From Ottowia flava (GTDB taxonomy: Bacteria > Pseudomonadota > Gammaproteobacteria > Burkholderiales > Burkholderiaceae_C), in assembly GCF_042680565.1 (NCBI RefSeq), contig NZ_JBHUEJ010000036.1:333604-397603 (forward strand): 64,000 nt of DNA. Reading direction: 5' to 3'. The notes below the pieces were generated by a model. It ran no database searches. It saw only the letters and a program-made list of their open reading frames with translations, and was not told where the DNA came from. Positions 39,080 to 48,200 of this stretch are shown one piece after another; the stretch's first letter is position 1, and the number at the start of each line of letters is the position of its first letter. Position numbers and translations under genes: made by a program.

Positions 39080-40735
39080 ATGCCACGCCCCAGCCAACTC
39101 CTGCACCCGCAGCGCGAGCCCGCGCCCACCCGTCCTGCCGCCACCGTGCTGCTGCTTCGCGATGGCGAACAGGGGCTGGAAGTGCTGATGACGCGGCGGT
39201 CGATGACGGCCAGCTTCGCGCCCGGCGCCTACGTGTTCCCCGGTGGCGGCATCGACGCGGCCGACGCGCAGGCGCACGCCCAGGCCACGCGCCGCCCAAC
39301 GCAAAGCAATGAGCACCTGACGCAGGCCATCGCCGCGATCCGCGAAAGCTTTGAAGAGCTGGGCGTGCTGCTGGCGCGCCATACAGACGGCGGCACGCCC
39401 GCCACCGCCGCCGACGTGGCGGCGCTCGACCGCCACCAGCCGCTGCTGGCCCAATGCGTTGCCCGCGGGCTGACGCTGGCCGCCGCCGACGTCTACGTGC
39501 TGGCGCACTGGATCACCGACCGCGACCTGCCGCGCCGCTTTGACGTGCCCTTTCTGGTGGCGCGCATGCCCGACGGCCAGACGCCGGTGGCCGACGAGAC
39601 CGAGCAGTTCGAGCCCGTGTGGGTGCGCCCGGCCGATGCGCTGGAGCGCCACCAAGCGGGCCAGTTCTTCATCATCTTCCCGACCATCCGCACGCTGGAG
39701 CGGCTGCAGAAATACCCCGACGTGGCCAGCGTGCTGGCCGCCTGCGCGAGCGAACAGCCACTGTGGACCAGCAGCCCGCGCGCCGGCTGGCTGGCCGGCA
39801 AGGACGCGCGCTACATGGAGCACGAAGCGCCGTTTGGCGAGCTGGAACTGGTCAGCCCCGACGGCCAGCAACTGCACCACCTCGACTGGCAGGCCGAGCA
39901 ACCGGTCGCGCTGCTCAAGAACGTGCAGCGCCTGACCGCGCCCAACCCCGGCTTCATGACCGGCCCGGGCACCAACAGCTACCTGGTGGGCGACCCGCGC
40001 ACCGGCTACATCGCGATCGACCCGGGCCCGGCCGACCCGGCGCACATCGAGCGTCTGTGGCGGGCCGCGGGAGACAAGATCCGCTACATCGTCTGCACCC
40101 ATTCGCACGCCGACCATTCGCCCGGCGCCAAGCCGCTGCAGGCGTTGTGCAGCGAGCCGAAACCGCCGATCCTGGGCCTGTCGTCGCAACCCACGGCGCG
40201 TGCCAACAGCGAGTTCACGCCCGACCGTGAGCTACAAAATCAGGAGCTGCTTGCGCTGACCGCTGTAGGGCCGGAGGGCGAAATCACCCATACCCTGCGG
40301 GTGGAACACACGCCTGGCCACGCCGCCAACCACCTGTGCCTGGTGCTGCAGGAAGACGGCCTGCTGTTCTCGGGCGACCACATCCTGAACGGCAGCACCA
40401 CCGTGGTCGACCCGCCCGACGGCAACATGAACGACTACCTGGATTCGCTGGACCGGCTGGCCGCCATTGCAGCGGGCGAAGGCGTCGACTTCATCCTGCC
40501 CGCGCACGGCTACGTGCTGGGCAGCGCGGGCCAGGTGATCGCCCACCTGAAGCAGCACCGTCTGGCGCGCGAAGCGAAGGTGATGGCCGTGATGCGCGCC
40601 GACCCCGACGGCACCATGGACGACTGGGTCGCCAAGGCCTACGACGACGTGCCGCCCCGCGTCTGGCCGGTGGCCAAACGCTCGCTGCTGGCGCACGTCG
40701 AACGCATCCAGGCGATGGCGCCGGGCAACGACTGA
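39080..40735 (+). CDS. Nudix hydrolase / metallo-beta-lactamase fusion
   Basis: A 551-residue fusion. Residues about 18-230 form a Nudix domain, with GAYVFPGGGID and AAIRESFEELGVLL (REXXEELG) as the Nudix box. Residues about 290-540 form a metallo-beta-lactamase fold, with THSHADHSPGA near 340, HTPGHAANHL, FSGDHIL and LPAHGY as metal ligands. The second half resembles the LACTB2/glyoxalase II-like group. This domain pair is known in proteobacteria, but its joint substrate is not. Residues about 383-402 (ELQNQELLALTAVGPEGEI) are encoded by an in-frame copy of the interspersed repeat, just before the HTPGH ligand. ATG at 39080 gives MPRPSQLL. Confidence 0.9.
   Translation: MPRPSQLLHPQREPAPTRPAATVLLLRDGEQGLEVLMTRRSMTASFAPGAYVFPGGGIDAADAQAHAQATRRPTQSNEHLTQAIAAIRESFEELGVLLARHTDGGTPATAADVAALDRHQPLLAQCVARGLTLAAADVYVLAHWITDRDLPRRFDVPFLVARMPDGQTPVADETEQFEPVWVRPADALERHQAGQFFIIFPTIRTLERLQKYPDVASVLAACASEQPLWTSSPRAGWLAGKDARYMEHEAPFGELELVSPDGQQLHHLDWQAEQPVALLKNVQRLTAPNPGFMTGPGTNSYLVGDPRTGYIAIDPGPADPAHIERLWRAAGDKIRYIVCTHSHADHSPGAKPLQALCSEPKPPILGLSSQPTARANSEFTPDRELQNQELLALTAVGPEGEITHTLRVEHTPGHAANHLCLVLQEDGLLFSGDHILNGSTTVVDPPDGNMNDYLDSLDRLAAIAAGEGVDFILPAHGYVLGSAGQVIAHLKQHRLAREAKVMAVMRADPDGTMDDWVAKAYDDVPPRVWPVAKRSLLAHVERIQAMAPGND
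40229..40285 (+). repeat. Interspersed repeat, copy 10, inside the Nudix/MBL gene
   Basis: AATCAGGAGCTGCTTGCGCT, then CGCTGTAGGGCCGGAGGGCGA and AATC: all blocks of the family in frame, encoding NQELLALTAVGPEGEI. The TGATAG stop-containing variant seen in intergenic copies is replaced by AATCAGGAG. Confidence 0.85.
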
Positions 40736-40741
40736 GTCCGC

Positions 40742-41191
40742 TCAGCCCTTGCGCTCGGCCAGCCTGAAGTAGCCGAGCAGATAGTGGCCGAGCTCGTCCA
40801 CGGGCTGCGTCGTCATCGTCAGGGCCTCGGCACGATCGCCGCTGGCCGAACGCCACCACTCAAGCAGATCAAGGCCCACGCGCCGCCCGGGAATCGGCTG
40901 CCGCACGCCCTGCCAAGCGCGCGCCGCCTGCTCGGCCTGCTGTACGTAGGCGACCCAGGTGCCATGCTTGGCGAGGTAGCAGTGGCGCTGGGTGACCACC
41001 ATGCCCGGCGGCAGCAGCGCCAGTGGCCCCGTCTCCATGGCCCGCATCGGCCCACTGAAGCGGTCGGGCGACACCTGCTCCAGCAGTGGGAAAACAGGGG
41101 TAGGTTCGGCAGATGGGTTCATGGCGCGCAGTGTGGCATGCGGCGTGGCCGCAGCGACGGCGAAGGCATGGAGCCAGGAGCGTCGGCGCAT
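40742..41191 (-). CDS. Hypothetical exported protein downstream of calpain-like protease
   Basis: A 149-residue protein of no recognised family. MRRRSWLHAFAVAAATPHATLRA could be a signal peptide; if so the mature part starts near residue 24. If translation starts instead at the later ATG (41122), the protein is cytoplasmic. It starts 7 bases after the protease gene on the same strand, so it may be an inhibitor, immunity protein or chaperone for it. Tryptophans and GHYLLGYFRLAERKG mark the C-terminal half. Confidence 0.55.
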   Translation of the reverse strand: MRRRSWLHAFAVAAATPHATLRAMNPSAEPTPVFPLLEQVSPDRFSGPMRAMETGPLALLPPGMVVTQRHCYLAKHGTWVAYVQQAEQAARAWQGVRQPIPGRRVGLDLLEWWRSASGDRAEALTMTTQPVDELGHYLLGYFRLAERKG

Positions 41192-41198
41192 CCCGCCC

Positions 41199-42206
41199 TC
41201 ACTGAGGCCCAATGTTGAAATATTCGAAGCCCCCGTCGCGGACGATGTCGGACAGTTTGACCTCGATGAAGGCGCTGTCACTGTTGGCGGCCGTGTCCTC
41301 GCCCACCGAGCCGGCCGAGTTCTGCTGCCATGGGTTGCGCAGCCTCACCATGACGTCCCCGCTGTCGTTGGTGTAAATGCTCTCGACGACATAGACATGA
41401 TTGTCCGCCAGGCCGTCCTGCGGAGCGTCCTGGCAGCCCAGCACGCCTTGCAGCCAGTTGCAGGTCTTCTCCGGGTCCGTCGACAGCGTGACGGGCCGCC
41501 CGTCTTCCAGCGCTTGTCGGATCTGGTTCTCAACGAATTTCTCGCCGAGCAGCGACACCATGCCTGAGGAAATATCGTCGCCGCGGCTGCCGGTCAGCGT
41601 TTCCATCGCGTCGCGCGCCTTGCCGCCCTTGTTGAGCTCTTCGTAGCCCTTGTCCAGCGTACCTCCGCGCAATTTGGCATAAGCGGTTTCCATCACCGCC
41701 GGCCAGATGGGCGCATCGGCGTCCCCGTTGTCCAGCCGGCTGCCACCGCCGCGGTCGATGTTGTCCTGGATTTCTGCCTGCGTGACCTCCACGTCGACCC
41801 AGTCCTTGCCATCGTAGAGCTTGACGCTGAAGTTGCCGGTCTCCTCGTTGTAGGAGATCGCGTCTTGGATGCGCTCGGGCGATTCGTTGGCCACCGCCCC
41901 CGCCGTGGCGATGAAAAAGCAATCGCCCAGGCGGTCCTGCTGAATGTCGGCAGCCGATGGCTTGCCCGTGGCACCGTACAGATCGCTGGCGTCGTAGCGG
42001 CGCTGGTCGACCGGCGTCGGATCGCTGGGAGGAATCGTTGGTCGACCCTCCTGGCCAGAGGCCGGCCCGCCCAGGCGTTGCAGCAATTGCGAGCCGTGCT
42101 GGTCGACGCGCCAGCCGATTTCGACCCCGCCCTTGCCCGCGTCCGCGCGCTGGTGCGTACCTTGATCGATCGTCGGAAGGGTGCGGGCAGGTGCAATGGC
42201 GGTCAC
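41199..42206 (-). CDS. Calpain-like cysteine protease (family C2)
   Basis: A 335-residue protein with the calpain catalytic set in order: Cys96 in QQDRLGDCFFIATAGAVA, His270 in ADNHVYVVE and Asn291 in VRLRNPWQ. It has APIWPAVMETAYAKLRG as the usual calpain core helix. The N-terminal 85 residues are polar, with no signal peptide. Bacterial calpain-like proteins are often secreted effectors or toxin tips. The start is GTG at 42206-42204 with CAGGAG upstream; no ATG fits. A palindromic motif shared with the nuclease toxin gene lies 65-101 bases upstream. Confidence 0.85.
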   Translation of the reverse strand: MTAIAPARTLPTIDQGTHQRADAGKGGVEIGWRVDQHGSQLLQRLGGPASGQEGRPTIPPSDPTPVDQRRYDASDLYGATGKPSAADIQQDRLGDCFFIATAGAVANESPERIQDAISYNEETGNFSVKLYDGKDWVDVEVTQAEIQDNIDRGGGSRLDNGDADAPIWPAVMETAYAKLRGGTLDKGYEELNKGGKARDAMETLTGSRGDDISSGMVSLLGEKFVENQIRQALEDGRPVTLSTDPEKTCNWLQGVLGCQDAPQDGLADNHVYVVESIYTNDSGDVMVRLRNPWQQNSAGSVGEDTAANSDSAFIEVKLSDIVRDGGFEYFNIGPQ

Positions 42207-42270
42207 GGCGGAACTCCTGGGGGTCAGAAAAGACACCCCTATCCTCGGCGCAAGGGCCCCGCCGAACAAT

Positions 42271-42307
42271 CCGGACGGTTCCCAGCTGGTAGTCCTCCTA
42301 CTGGGAA
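42271..42307. promoter_or_regulatory. CCGGAC plus TTCCCAG/CTGGGAA motif upstream of calpain-like gene
   Basis: CCGGACG is followed by TTCCCAG (42279-42285) and, after 15 bases, CTGGGAA (42301-42307), perfect 7-base arms. It aligns with the motif upstream of the nuclease toxin at 7061-7099. It lies between divergent genes, 65 bases from the protease start and 88 from the DUF898 start. Confidence 0.5.
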
Positions 42308-42394
42308 GAGTCCCTGTGCGGCGCCGCGCCGCGCGGTGGCCAAAAACCCCACCGCTACACTGCGCACCCAAGAACAGCACGAGGGAACAGCGCG

Positions 42395-43636
42395 ATGACA
42401 AGCAATCCACCAGGTAGCGCAGGCCTGACCAGGGGCAACACCCGTATTGAGGCCCACGCCGTCGAATTCACCGGCACCGGCCGCGAGTACTTCCGCGTCT
42501 GGATCGTCAACGTGCTGCTGTCGATCATCACACTGGGCATCTACACCCCCTGGGCGCGGCGGCGCACGGCGCAGTATTTCTACAGCCACACGCAGGTGGC
42601 GGGCAGCCCGCTGGAATTTGTGGCCGAGCAGCGGCGCATGGTGCTGGGCTTTCTGGCGTTTGCCGCGCTCTACCTGGCGTACGAGCTGGCCAAGAACACC
42701 GGCCAGGAGCTGGCGGCCAGTCTGCTGATGTTCGGCTTTGCCGCGCTGACGCCGTTTCTATGGGCCAGTGCCATGCGGTTTCGGCTGGGCGCCACGCGCT
42801 GGCGGGGCATCCGCCTGGCGTTCACCGCCAGCTGGAAAGAGGTTTACCTGGCCAGCTGGCCGGTGTTTGCCATCGCCGCCGTCTGGGCAGCCGTGTTCTT
42901 CATTGGCGGCGCCATCTCGCCGCAGCCGCCCGCGAGCGTGGCCGGCACCGAGCCCCCGATGCGCCTGCCGGCACCCACCGCCGCGGTGCTGAGCCTGGTT
43001 GGGCTGGCCGTGGTGCTGACGCTGCTGTGCGTGATCCGGCTCGAATACAACTACCGGCGCCTACTGGTGGCGCGCGCGCGCATCGGCGGGCAGGTCGGGC
43101 GCTGGAAGCCGGTGTACACCGACTTCGTCAAGGTCTGGCTGGCGACAGCGCTGTTCTTCTTGATCGCGATGGTTGTGGTGGCCCTGACCTTCAGCACCGT
43201 CACCGTGGCGGTGGGCTATCTGATCAAGGAGTGGGCGATCAACAACATCGTGGTGGCCATCCTCGTCGGCTTCCTGACGTTCGTGGTCATGATCGTGCTG
43301 ATGTTTCTGCTGACGGTGCCAGCGCGCGCTTACCGAGAGGCGCGCATGTTCCAACTGGTCTGGAACAACATCGGCGTGGCGCAGATCGCGCGCAGCAAGA
43401 CCTCGCTCAGAACCGGCGCCTACGTTTGGCTGAAGGTCAAGAACCTGCTGCTGTCCATCGTCACGCTGGGCTTTTACCGCCCGTTTGCGGTGGCCAGCGA
43501 ATACGCGGCCAAGGTCGGCTCGGTCACGCTGTACATCAAAGGCGGTACCGACCAGTTGGTGGGGGAGCTGGTCAAGCAGCAGGGCGCCTTTGGCGATGCC
43601 GCGGCCGACGCCTTCGGGCTGGACCTGATCGGCTGA
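42395..43636 (+). CDS. DUF898 (YjgN-like) inner-membrane protein
   Basis: A 413-residue membrane protein with six to eight predicted spans. The internal repeat YFRVWIVNVLLSIITLGIYTPWA and the related KVKNLLLSIVTLGFYRPFA is typical of DUF898. Its role is unknown. It ends 17 bases before an M48 peptidase gene, a pairing seen in other proteobacteria, so the protease may act on or with it. Confidence 0.9.
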   Translation: MTSNPPGSAGLTRGNTRIEAHAVEFTGTGREYFRVWIVNVLLSIITLGIYTPWARRRTAQYFYSHTQVAGSPLEFVAEQRRMVLGFLAFAALYLAYELAKNTGQELAASLLMFGFAALTPFLWASAMRFRLGATRWRGIRLAFTASWKEVYLASWPVFAIAAVWAAVFFIGGAISPQPPASVAGTEPPMRLPAPTAAVLSLVGLAVVLTLLCVIRLEYNYRRLLVARARIGGQVGRWKPVYTDFVKVWLATALFFLIAMVVVALTFSTVTVAVGYLIKEWAINNIVVAILVGFLTFVVMIVLMFLLTVPARAYREARMFQLVWNNIGVAQIARSKTSLRTGAYVWLKVKNLLLSIVTLGFYRPFAVASEYAAKVGSVTLYIKGGTDQLVGELVKQQGAFGDAAADAFGLDLIG

Positions 43637-43653
43637 CACGCCCCGCGCACGCC

Positions 43654-44877
43654 ATGAACGCTTCCGCCACCCCCGCCGATCCGCCCCGCGTGCTGTCCGC
43701 GCAGTGGTTTGACGGCCGCAGTTCGCGCGCGCGCCCTGTCCAGATCGCGCTGCGGCCGGACCCGGCTGGTGCCCGTCTGCTGCTGAAAGCGCTGGACGGC
43801 GACCGGGAGCGGCTGGAGCTGGCGCCAGGCGAGGTCGGCTGGCCCGAACGCTGGTCGGCCGGGCACGCGCCGCCGCGCGTGGCGGTCGACCTGGGGCCGC
43901 ATGGCAGCCTGCAGGTGGACGACGTGGCCGGCTGGCAGGCCGCGCTGGCTGCCGCACGCCACCGCCGCAGTCTGGCCGAGCGCATGCAGACGCAGTGGCC
44001 GGTGCTGCTGGGCGTGCTGGTGGTGGCGGTGGTGGGGGTGTGGGCCTTCTACCGCTGGGGAACGCCCTGGGCGGCGGCGCAGATCACACGCCACGTGCCG
44101 GTCAGCTGGGAACTGGCGCTGACCGACCGCGCCATGAAAGAGATCGACGAGCAGTACGTCAAACCCACGCAGCTGCCCAAGGCGCGGCAGGACGCGCTGC
44201 GCGCCGAATTCGACCAGCTGGTGAGCGCCATCGACCCGGTGCAGCGCCGCTACAGCGACTACCGGCCGCGCTACACGCTGGAATTTCGCTCCGGCATGCC
44301 GCCCAACGCCTTCGCCCTGCCCGGCGGCACCATCGTCATGACCGACGCCATGGTGAAGGACGCCGCCCGCATCCCCGGCACCGGCGATGCCGCACTGCTG
44401 GGCGTGCTGGCGCACGAGATCGGTCACGTCGAGCACCGCCACACCACGCGCATGGTGGTCGAGCAAGGCGTGCTGAACGCCGGCCTGGGTCTGGCGCTGG
44501 GCGACGTGTCCACGCTGGTGCAAATGGGCGCCACGGCGCTCACCGGCCTGGCCTACCAGCGTGGGCATGAGGCCGAGTCCGACTGCTACGCCATCGCGCT
44601 GATGGCCCGCCGCGGCCTGCCCACCGCGCCCATGGCCGATCTGCTGCAGTCGCTGGACCAGTTCTCACGCGGCAGCGATGAGGACGAATCGGATGCGCCG
44701 GAATCGGCGGCACCCGTCGCGTCCGCGGCTCAAGCGAAGGCGTCGGCCCCGCGGCGCCGCGCCTCGCAGGTCGCGCCAACTTCCGAGGCGCGCAAGGGCC
44801 CGTCCTTCGACTGGCTCAGCACCCACCCCGACACCGACGGCCGCGCGGCGCGCCTGAGGGCGGGCACAGGCTGCTGA
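43654..44877 (+). CDS. M48-family zinc metalloprotease
   Basis: A 407-residue membrane-anchored peptidase. The first 110 residues are a soluble domain, followed by a membrane span (about 113-135, PVLLGVLVVAVVGVWAFYRW) and the catalytic domain. LLGVLAHEIGHVEHRH near residues 248-263 is the HEXXH zinc motif, with the third ligand Glu in RGHEAESDCYA. The C-terminal 60 residues are Ala/Ser/Arg-rich and end in WLSTHPDTDGRAARL. Likely quality control of envelope proteins. Confidence 0.9.
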   Translation: MNASATPADPPRVLSAQWFDGRSSRARPVQIALRPDPAGARLLLKALDGDRERLELAPGEVGWPERWSAGHAPPRVAVDLGPHGSLQVDDVAGWQAALAAARHRRSLAERMQTQWPVLLGVLVVAVVGVWAFYRWGTPWAAAQITRHVPVSWELALTDRAMKEIDEQYVKPTQLPKARQDALRAEFDQLVSAIDPVQRRYSDYRPRYTLEFRSGMPPNAFALPGGTIVMTDAMVKDAARIPGTGDAALLGVLAHEIGHVEHRHTTRMVVEQGVLNAGLGLALGDVSTLVQMGATALTGLAYQRGHEAESDCYAIALMARRGLPTAPMADLLQSLDQFSRGSDEDESDAPESAAPVASAAQAKASAPRRRASQVAPTSEARKGPSFDWLSTHPDTDGRAARLRAGTGC

Positions 44878-45258
44878 GACGGGCGAAGCCTGAGGCCACG
44901 GCACCCTCGCGCGCGGCCTGGCCCATCGACATCTGCTATCTTTTTGGAAGCTGTTTGCGCATATGGCTGTAGGGCTGGAGGCCAAAAAATCTTGAAAACC
45001 TCCGCCCGAGATTGATGCCGGCGAGACAGGGCCAGCGTCTGCCAGCGCGGGCCGATCCACCCGTCCAACCCTGTTATGCCGTCAGTGCAGCCCCGCCGTG
45101 CGCCTGACAGTCGGGGCGCTGGCCCTGCCCATCTCGTCGCACCGCTGATGCCTGCCGTAGCCCCGACCTCCGCAGCGCTTCAGCCCCGCTTCGCACCCGC
45201 CTTGGGTAGGTGCGCGGGTAAACGCCCCGCCATTGCGGACGTCAGCCGCGCCGCGCGG
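44878..45258. other. Intergenic region between M48 protease and Ig-repeat protein genes
   Basis: The genes on either side converge here. One clear repeat copy (44935-44996) is present; no terminator hairpin with a T-run was seen. The rest is GC-rich sequence with no recognised feature. Confidence 0.5.
44935..44996 (+). repeat. Interspersed repeat, copy 11
   Basis: GGAAGCTGTTTGCGCATAT, then GGCTGTAGGGCTGGAGGCC and AAAAAATCTTG: a near-consensus copy. Confidence 0.85.
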
Positions 45259-48200
45259 TCAGGCGGTGCGCCAACGGCGCCGGCCCAACAACCCCAGCAG
45301 GCCGGCCAAGAGCGCCAACGCCCAGGCGCCCAGCGTCGGCACGACGACTGGCGGGGCCGCGGCCAGCGGGCCGGTCGGGTCGGCGATCACGCCATCGGCC
45401 CCGTCGCCATCGCCCACGCCGCCGTCGGTGATGGTGAAGCTGGCACTGTTACCACTGATGGCCAGGCCGGGCGGCGTGAACCAGGTGGAGCCTGCGGCGC
45501 CCACGGTTTCCCGGCCGTACTTGCCGTACTCGCCCACCGCCTGCGGCCAGGTGACGGTCATCGTCACGGTGCTGCCGGTGTCGCAGCCGGTCAGGCGGAA
45601 GCGGAACATGCCTTGCGGCAAGACCTTGCCCGGCGGCGGTGCGGCCGACGCCGCTTCGAAGCCGGTGCCTGCCGCGTCAAAGCCGCAGGCCGCGCCGCCA
45701 CCGGTGAAGCTGGCGCTGGCGGGGCCGGCCGTGCCGCCCGGGCCGGGCACGGTGGTGCCGCTGAAGCTCTTGATACCGTCGATCATCACCGTCTGCGTGA
45801 CTTGGGCAGCTGCCAAATAGCTGGTGTCGCCCGCCTGATCGGCGGCCAGCGTGCAGGCACCGGACGCGACCATGGTCACCGTGGTGCCTGCCACCGTGCA
45901 CACCCCCGTGGTCAGCGACGAATAGACGATGGGCCGCACCGGGTTGGCGGGCGCGTCGCTGGTGGCCGGTGGGTTGATGGCGAAGGTGCCGGCGCTGGCG
46001 TAGGTGTGGCTGGCCGGGCTTTGCGCCGGGAAGGTCAGCGTCTGCGCGGCCTTGGCCACCGTCAGCGTATACGCCACGGTGGCCTCGAACGGCGCGCCGG
46101 TGCCGGTGCTGCTGTCCCTGGCCCGGACGCTGAAGATGAAGTCACCGCCCGCCGTGGGCGTGCCGCTCAGCACGCCGGCGGGGCTGAGCGCCAGGCCTGC
46201 TGGCAGCGCGCCTGCGCTGACCGAGTAGGTGTACGGGCTGACGCCGCCACTGGCCGTCAGCGTCTGGCTGTAGGCGCTGCCCACCGCCGCCGCCGCCAGG
46301 GTGCCAGGCGTCAGGGTGATGGTGGGCGCAGACACCGTCAGGGTGTAGGCTTGGCTGCCGGTGTACGGGCCGGCGCCGGCGCTGCTGTCGCGCGCCGACA
46401 CCGTGAAATTGAAGCTACCTGCCGCGGTGGGCGTGCCGCTGATCACCCCCGCAGTCGACAAGGCGAGCCCCGCCGGCAGGGCGCCTGCGGTAACCGTGTA
46501 CTGGTACGGCGCCGTTCCTCCGCTGGCCGTCACGGTCTGGCTGTAGGTGCTGGCGACCGCTGCGCTGGGCAGCGTGCTAGGCGCCACGGTGATGGTGGGC
46601 GGACCGATGGTGACGGTGTAGGCACGCTCGCCGCTGTAGGGCGCCGCGGGGCCGGTGGTGGCGTCGATCGCCCGGACCGAGAAGCTGAAGGTACCGCCCG
46701 AGGTGGGCGTGCCGCTCAGCACCCCCGCGCTGAGCGTCAGCCCCGGAGGCAGCGGGCCGACGGCCAGCGAATAGGTGTAGGGCGCTGTGCCGCCCGTGGC
46801 GCTGAAGGACTGGCTGTAGGCGCTGCCCACCGCGCCGTTGGGTAGCGTTGCCGGTAACACGGTCACGCCAGGCGCCATCACCTGCAAGGTGTAGGCCCGG
46901 CTGCCAGGGTACGGCCCGGTGCCGGTGCTGCTGTCGGTCGCAGTGACCGTGAAGTTGAACGTGTTCGACGCCGTGGATGTGCCGCTCAGCACACCGGCCG
47001 AGCTGAGTGTCATCCCCGGCGGCAAGGTGCCGGCGGTCACGGCGAAGGTGTAGCCCGCCGTCCCGCCGCTGGCCGAGAGGTTCTGGCTGTAGGCCGCGCC
47101 AGCGGTGGCGGCGGGCAGGGTCGCCGGCGTCACGCCGATGGTCGGCGGGTTGATCACCAGGGTGTAGCTGCGGGTGCCGCTGTGCGGCGCGCCCACGCCG
47201 GTGCTGTTGCTGGTGGCGCGTAGGGTGAAGTTAAAACTGCCGCCCGCCGTGGGCACGCCGGTGATGAGGCCAATCGTGGACAGGCTCAGGCCTGCCGGCA
47301 GCGCACCCCCCGCGACCCCGTAGGTATACGGCGCTATGCCGCCTGTGGCGGAGACGGACTGACTGTAGCCCACCCCGACGGTGCCGGCGGGCACGCTGAC
47401 AGGTGTGACGGTGATGGTTGGCGGGGCAACGTTGAGGACGTAGGACTGCGAACCCAAGTGGACGCCCGAGTCCGTGGCGCTGACGGAGATCGGGAAGCTG
47501 CCCGCAGTGCTCGGTGTGCCCGACAGCACGCCGGTGACCGAGTTGAACGCCAGCCCCGCGGGCAGGGCCCCTGTCAACGCAAAGCTGTACGGCGCCACTC
47601 CCCCACTGGCCGTGACGGTCTGGCTGTAAGCCACGCCGACGGTGCTGCCGGGCAGTGCCGCTGGCGCCAGCACGATCGTGGGCGCGCTTACGGGCGTGCG
47701 GGTGTTGACCACCTGCGTGCCGCTAGCGCCCTTGATCGCTACCTCATAGTCGTAGATCACGCCACTTTGGGTCGCGCGAAAACTGAAGCCCATATAGGCG
47801 TCGGCCGCGCGGGAGGGGCCGTCCGCACCGTTCTGGGCCAAGTTGATGACGTTGCTGAGGCCGCAGGCCTCCAGATCCGCCACCGTGACCGGGCCACCCG
47901 ATGGCGGGGTGCCGGGCGGGCTGCCCGGCGGCACGTACGTGGGGTAGCTCTGGATGCTGTTGACGTTCCAGACCGATCCACCGGCCTGGCGGTCGTAGCT
48001 GATGAACTGGACCGAGGCAGTGCCCGAGCTGGACTGAGAGATAAAGGCCACAGGACAGCCAGTGCCCTGGATGGTCTGATCGACGACCGAAAAGCCGCCA
48101 TCGAACGCGTGCGACACGGAGGGCAATGCCAGCGCCATTGCGCCCGCAGCAGCCGCGCGGCGCAGCCCGCCACCCAAGCGCCTTGGCAGCGCGGGTGGTG

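Noticed and set aside
42760..44877. 705-codon ORF starting within the DUF898 gene and ending with the M48 gene
   Set aside because: Its first part is out of frame with DUF898 and low-complexity; the true M48 start is ATG 43654 just after the DUF898 stop.
45076..46845. 589-codon plus-strand ORF opposite the Ig-repeat gene
   Set aside because: Its repeated Arg/Gly composition simply mirrors the Ig repeats on the other strand.
46066..47690. CRISPR-like array at the regularly spaced repeats
   Set aside because: The repeats are about 270 bases, coding and in frame, with no short palindromic repeat or unique spacers. No cas genes are present.
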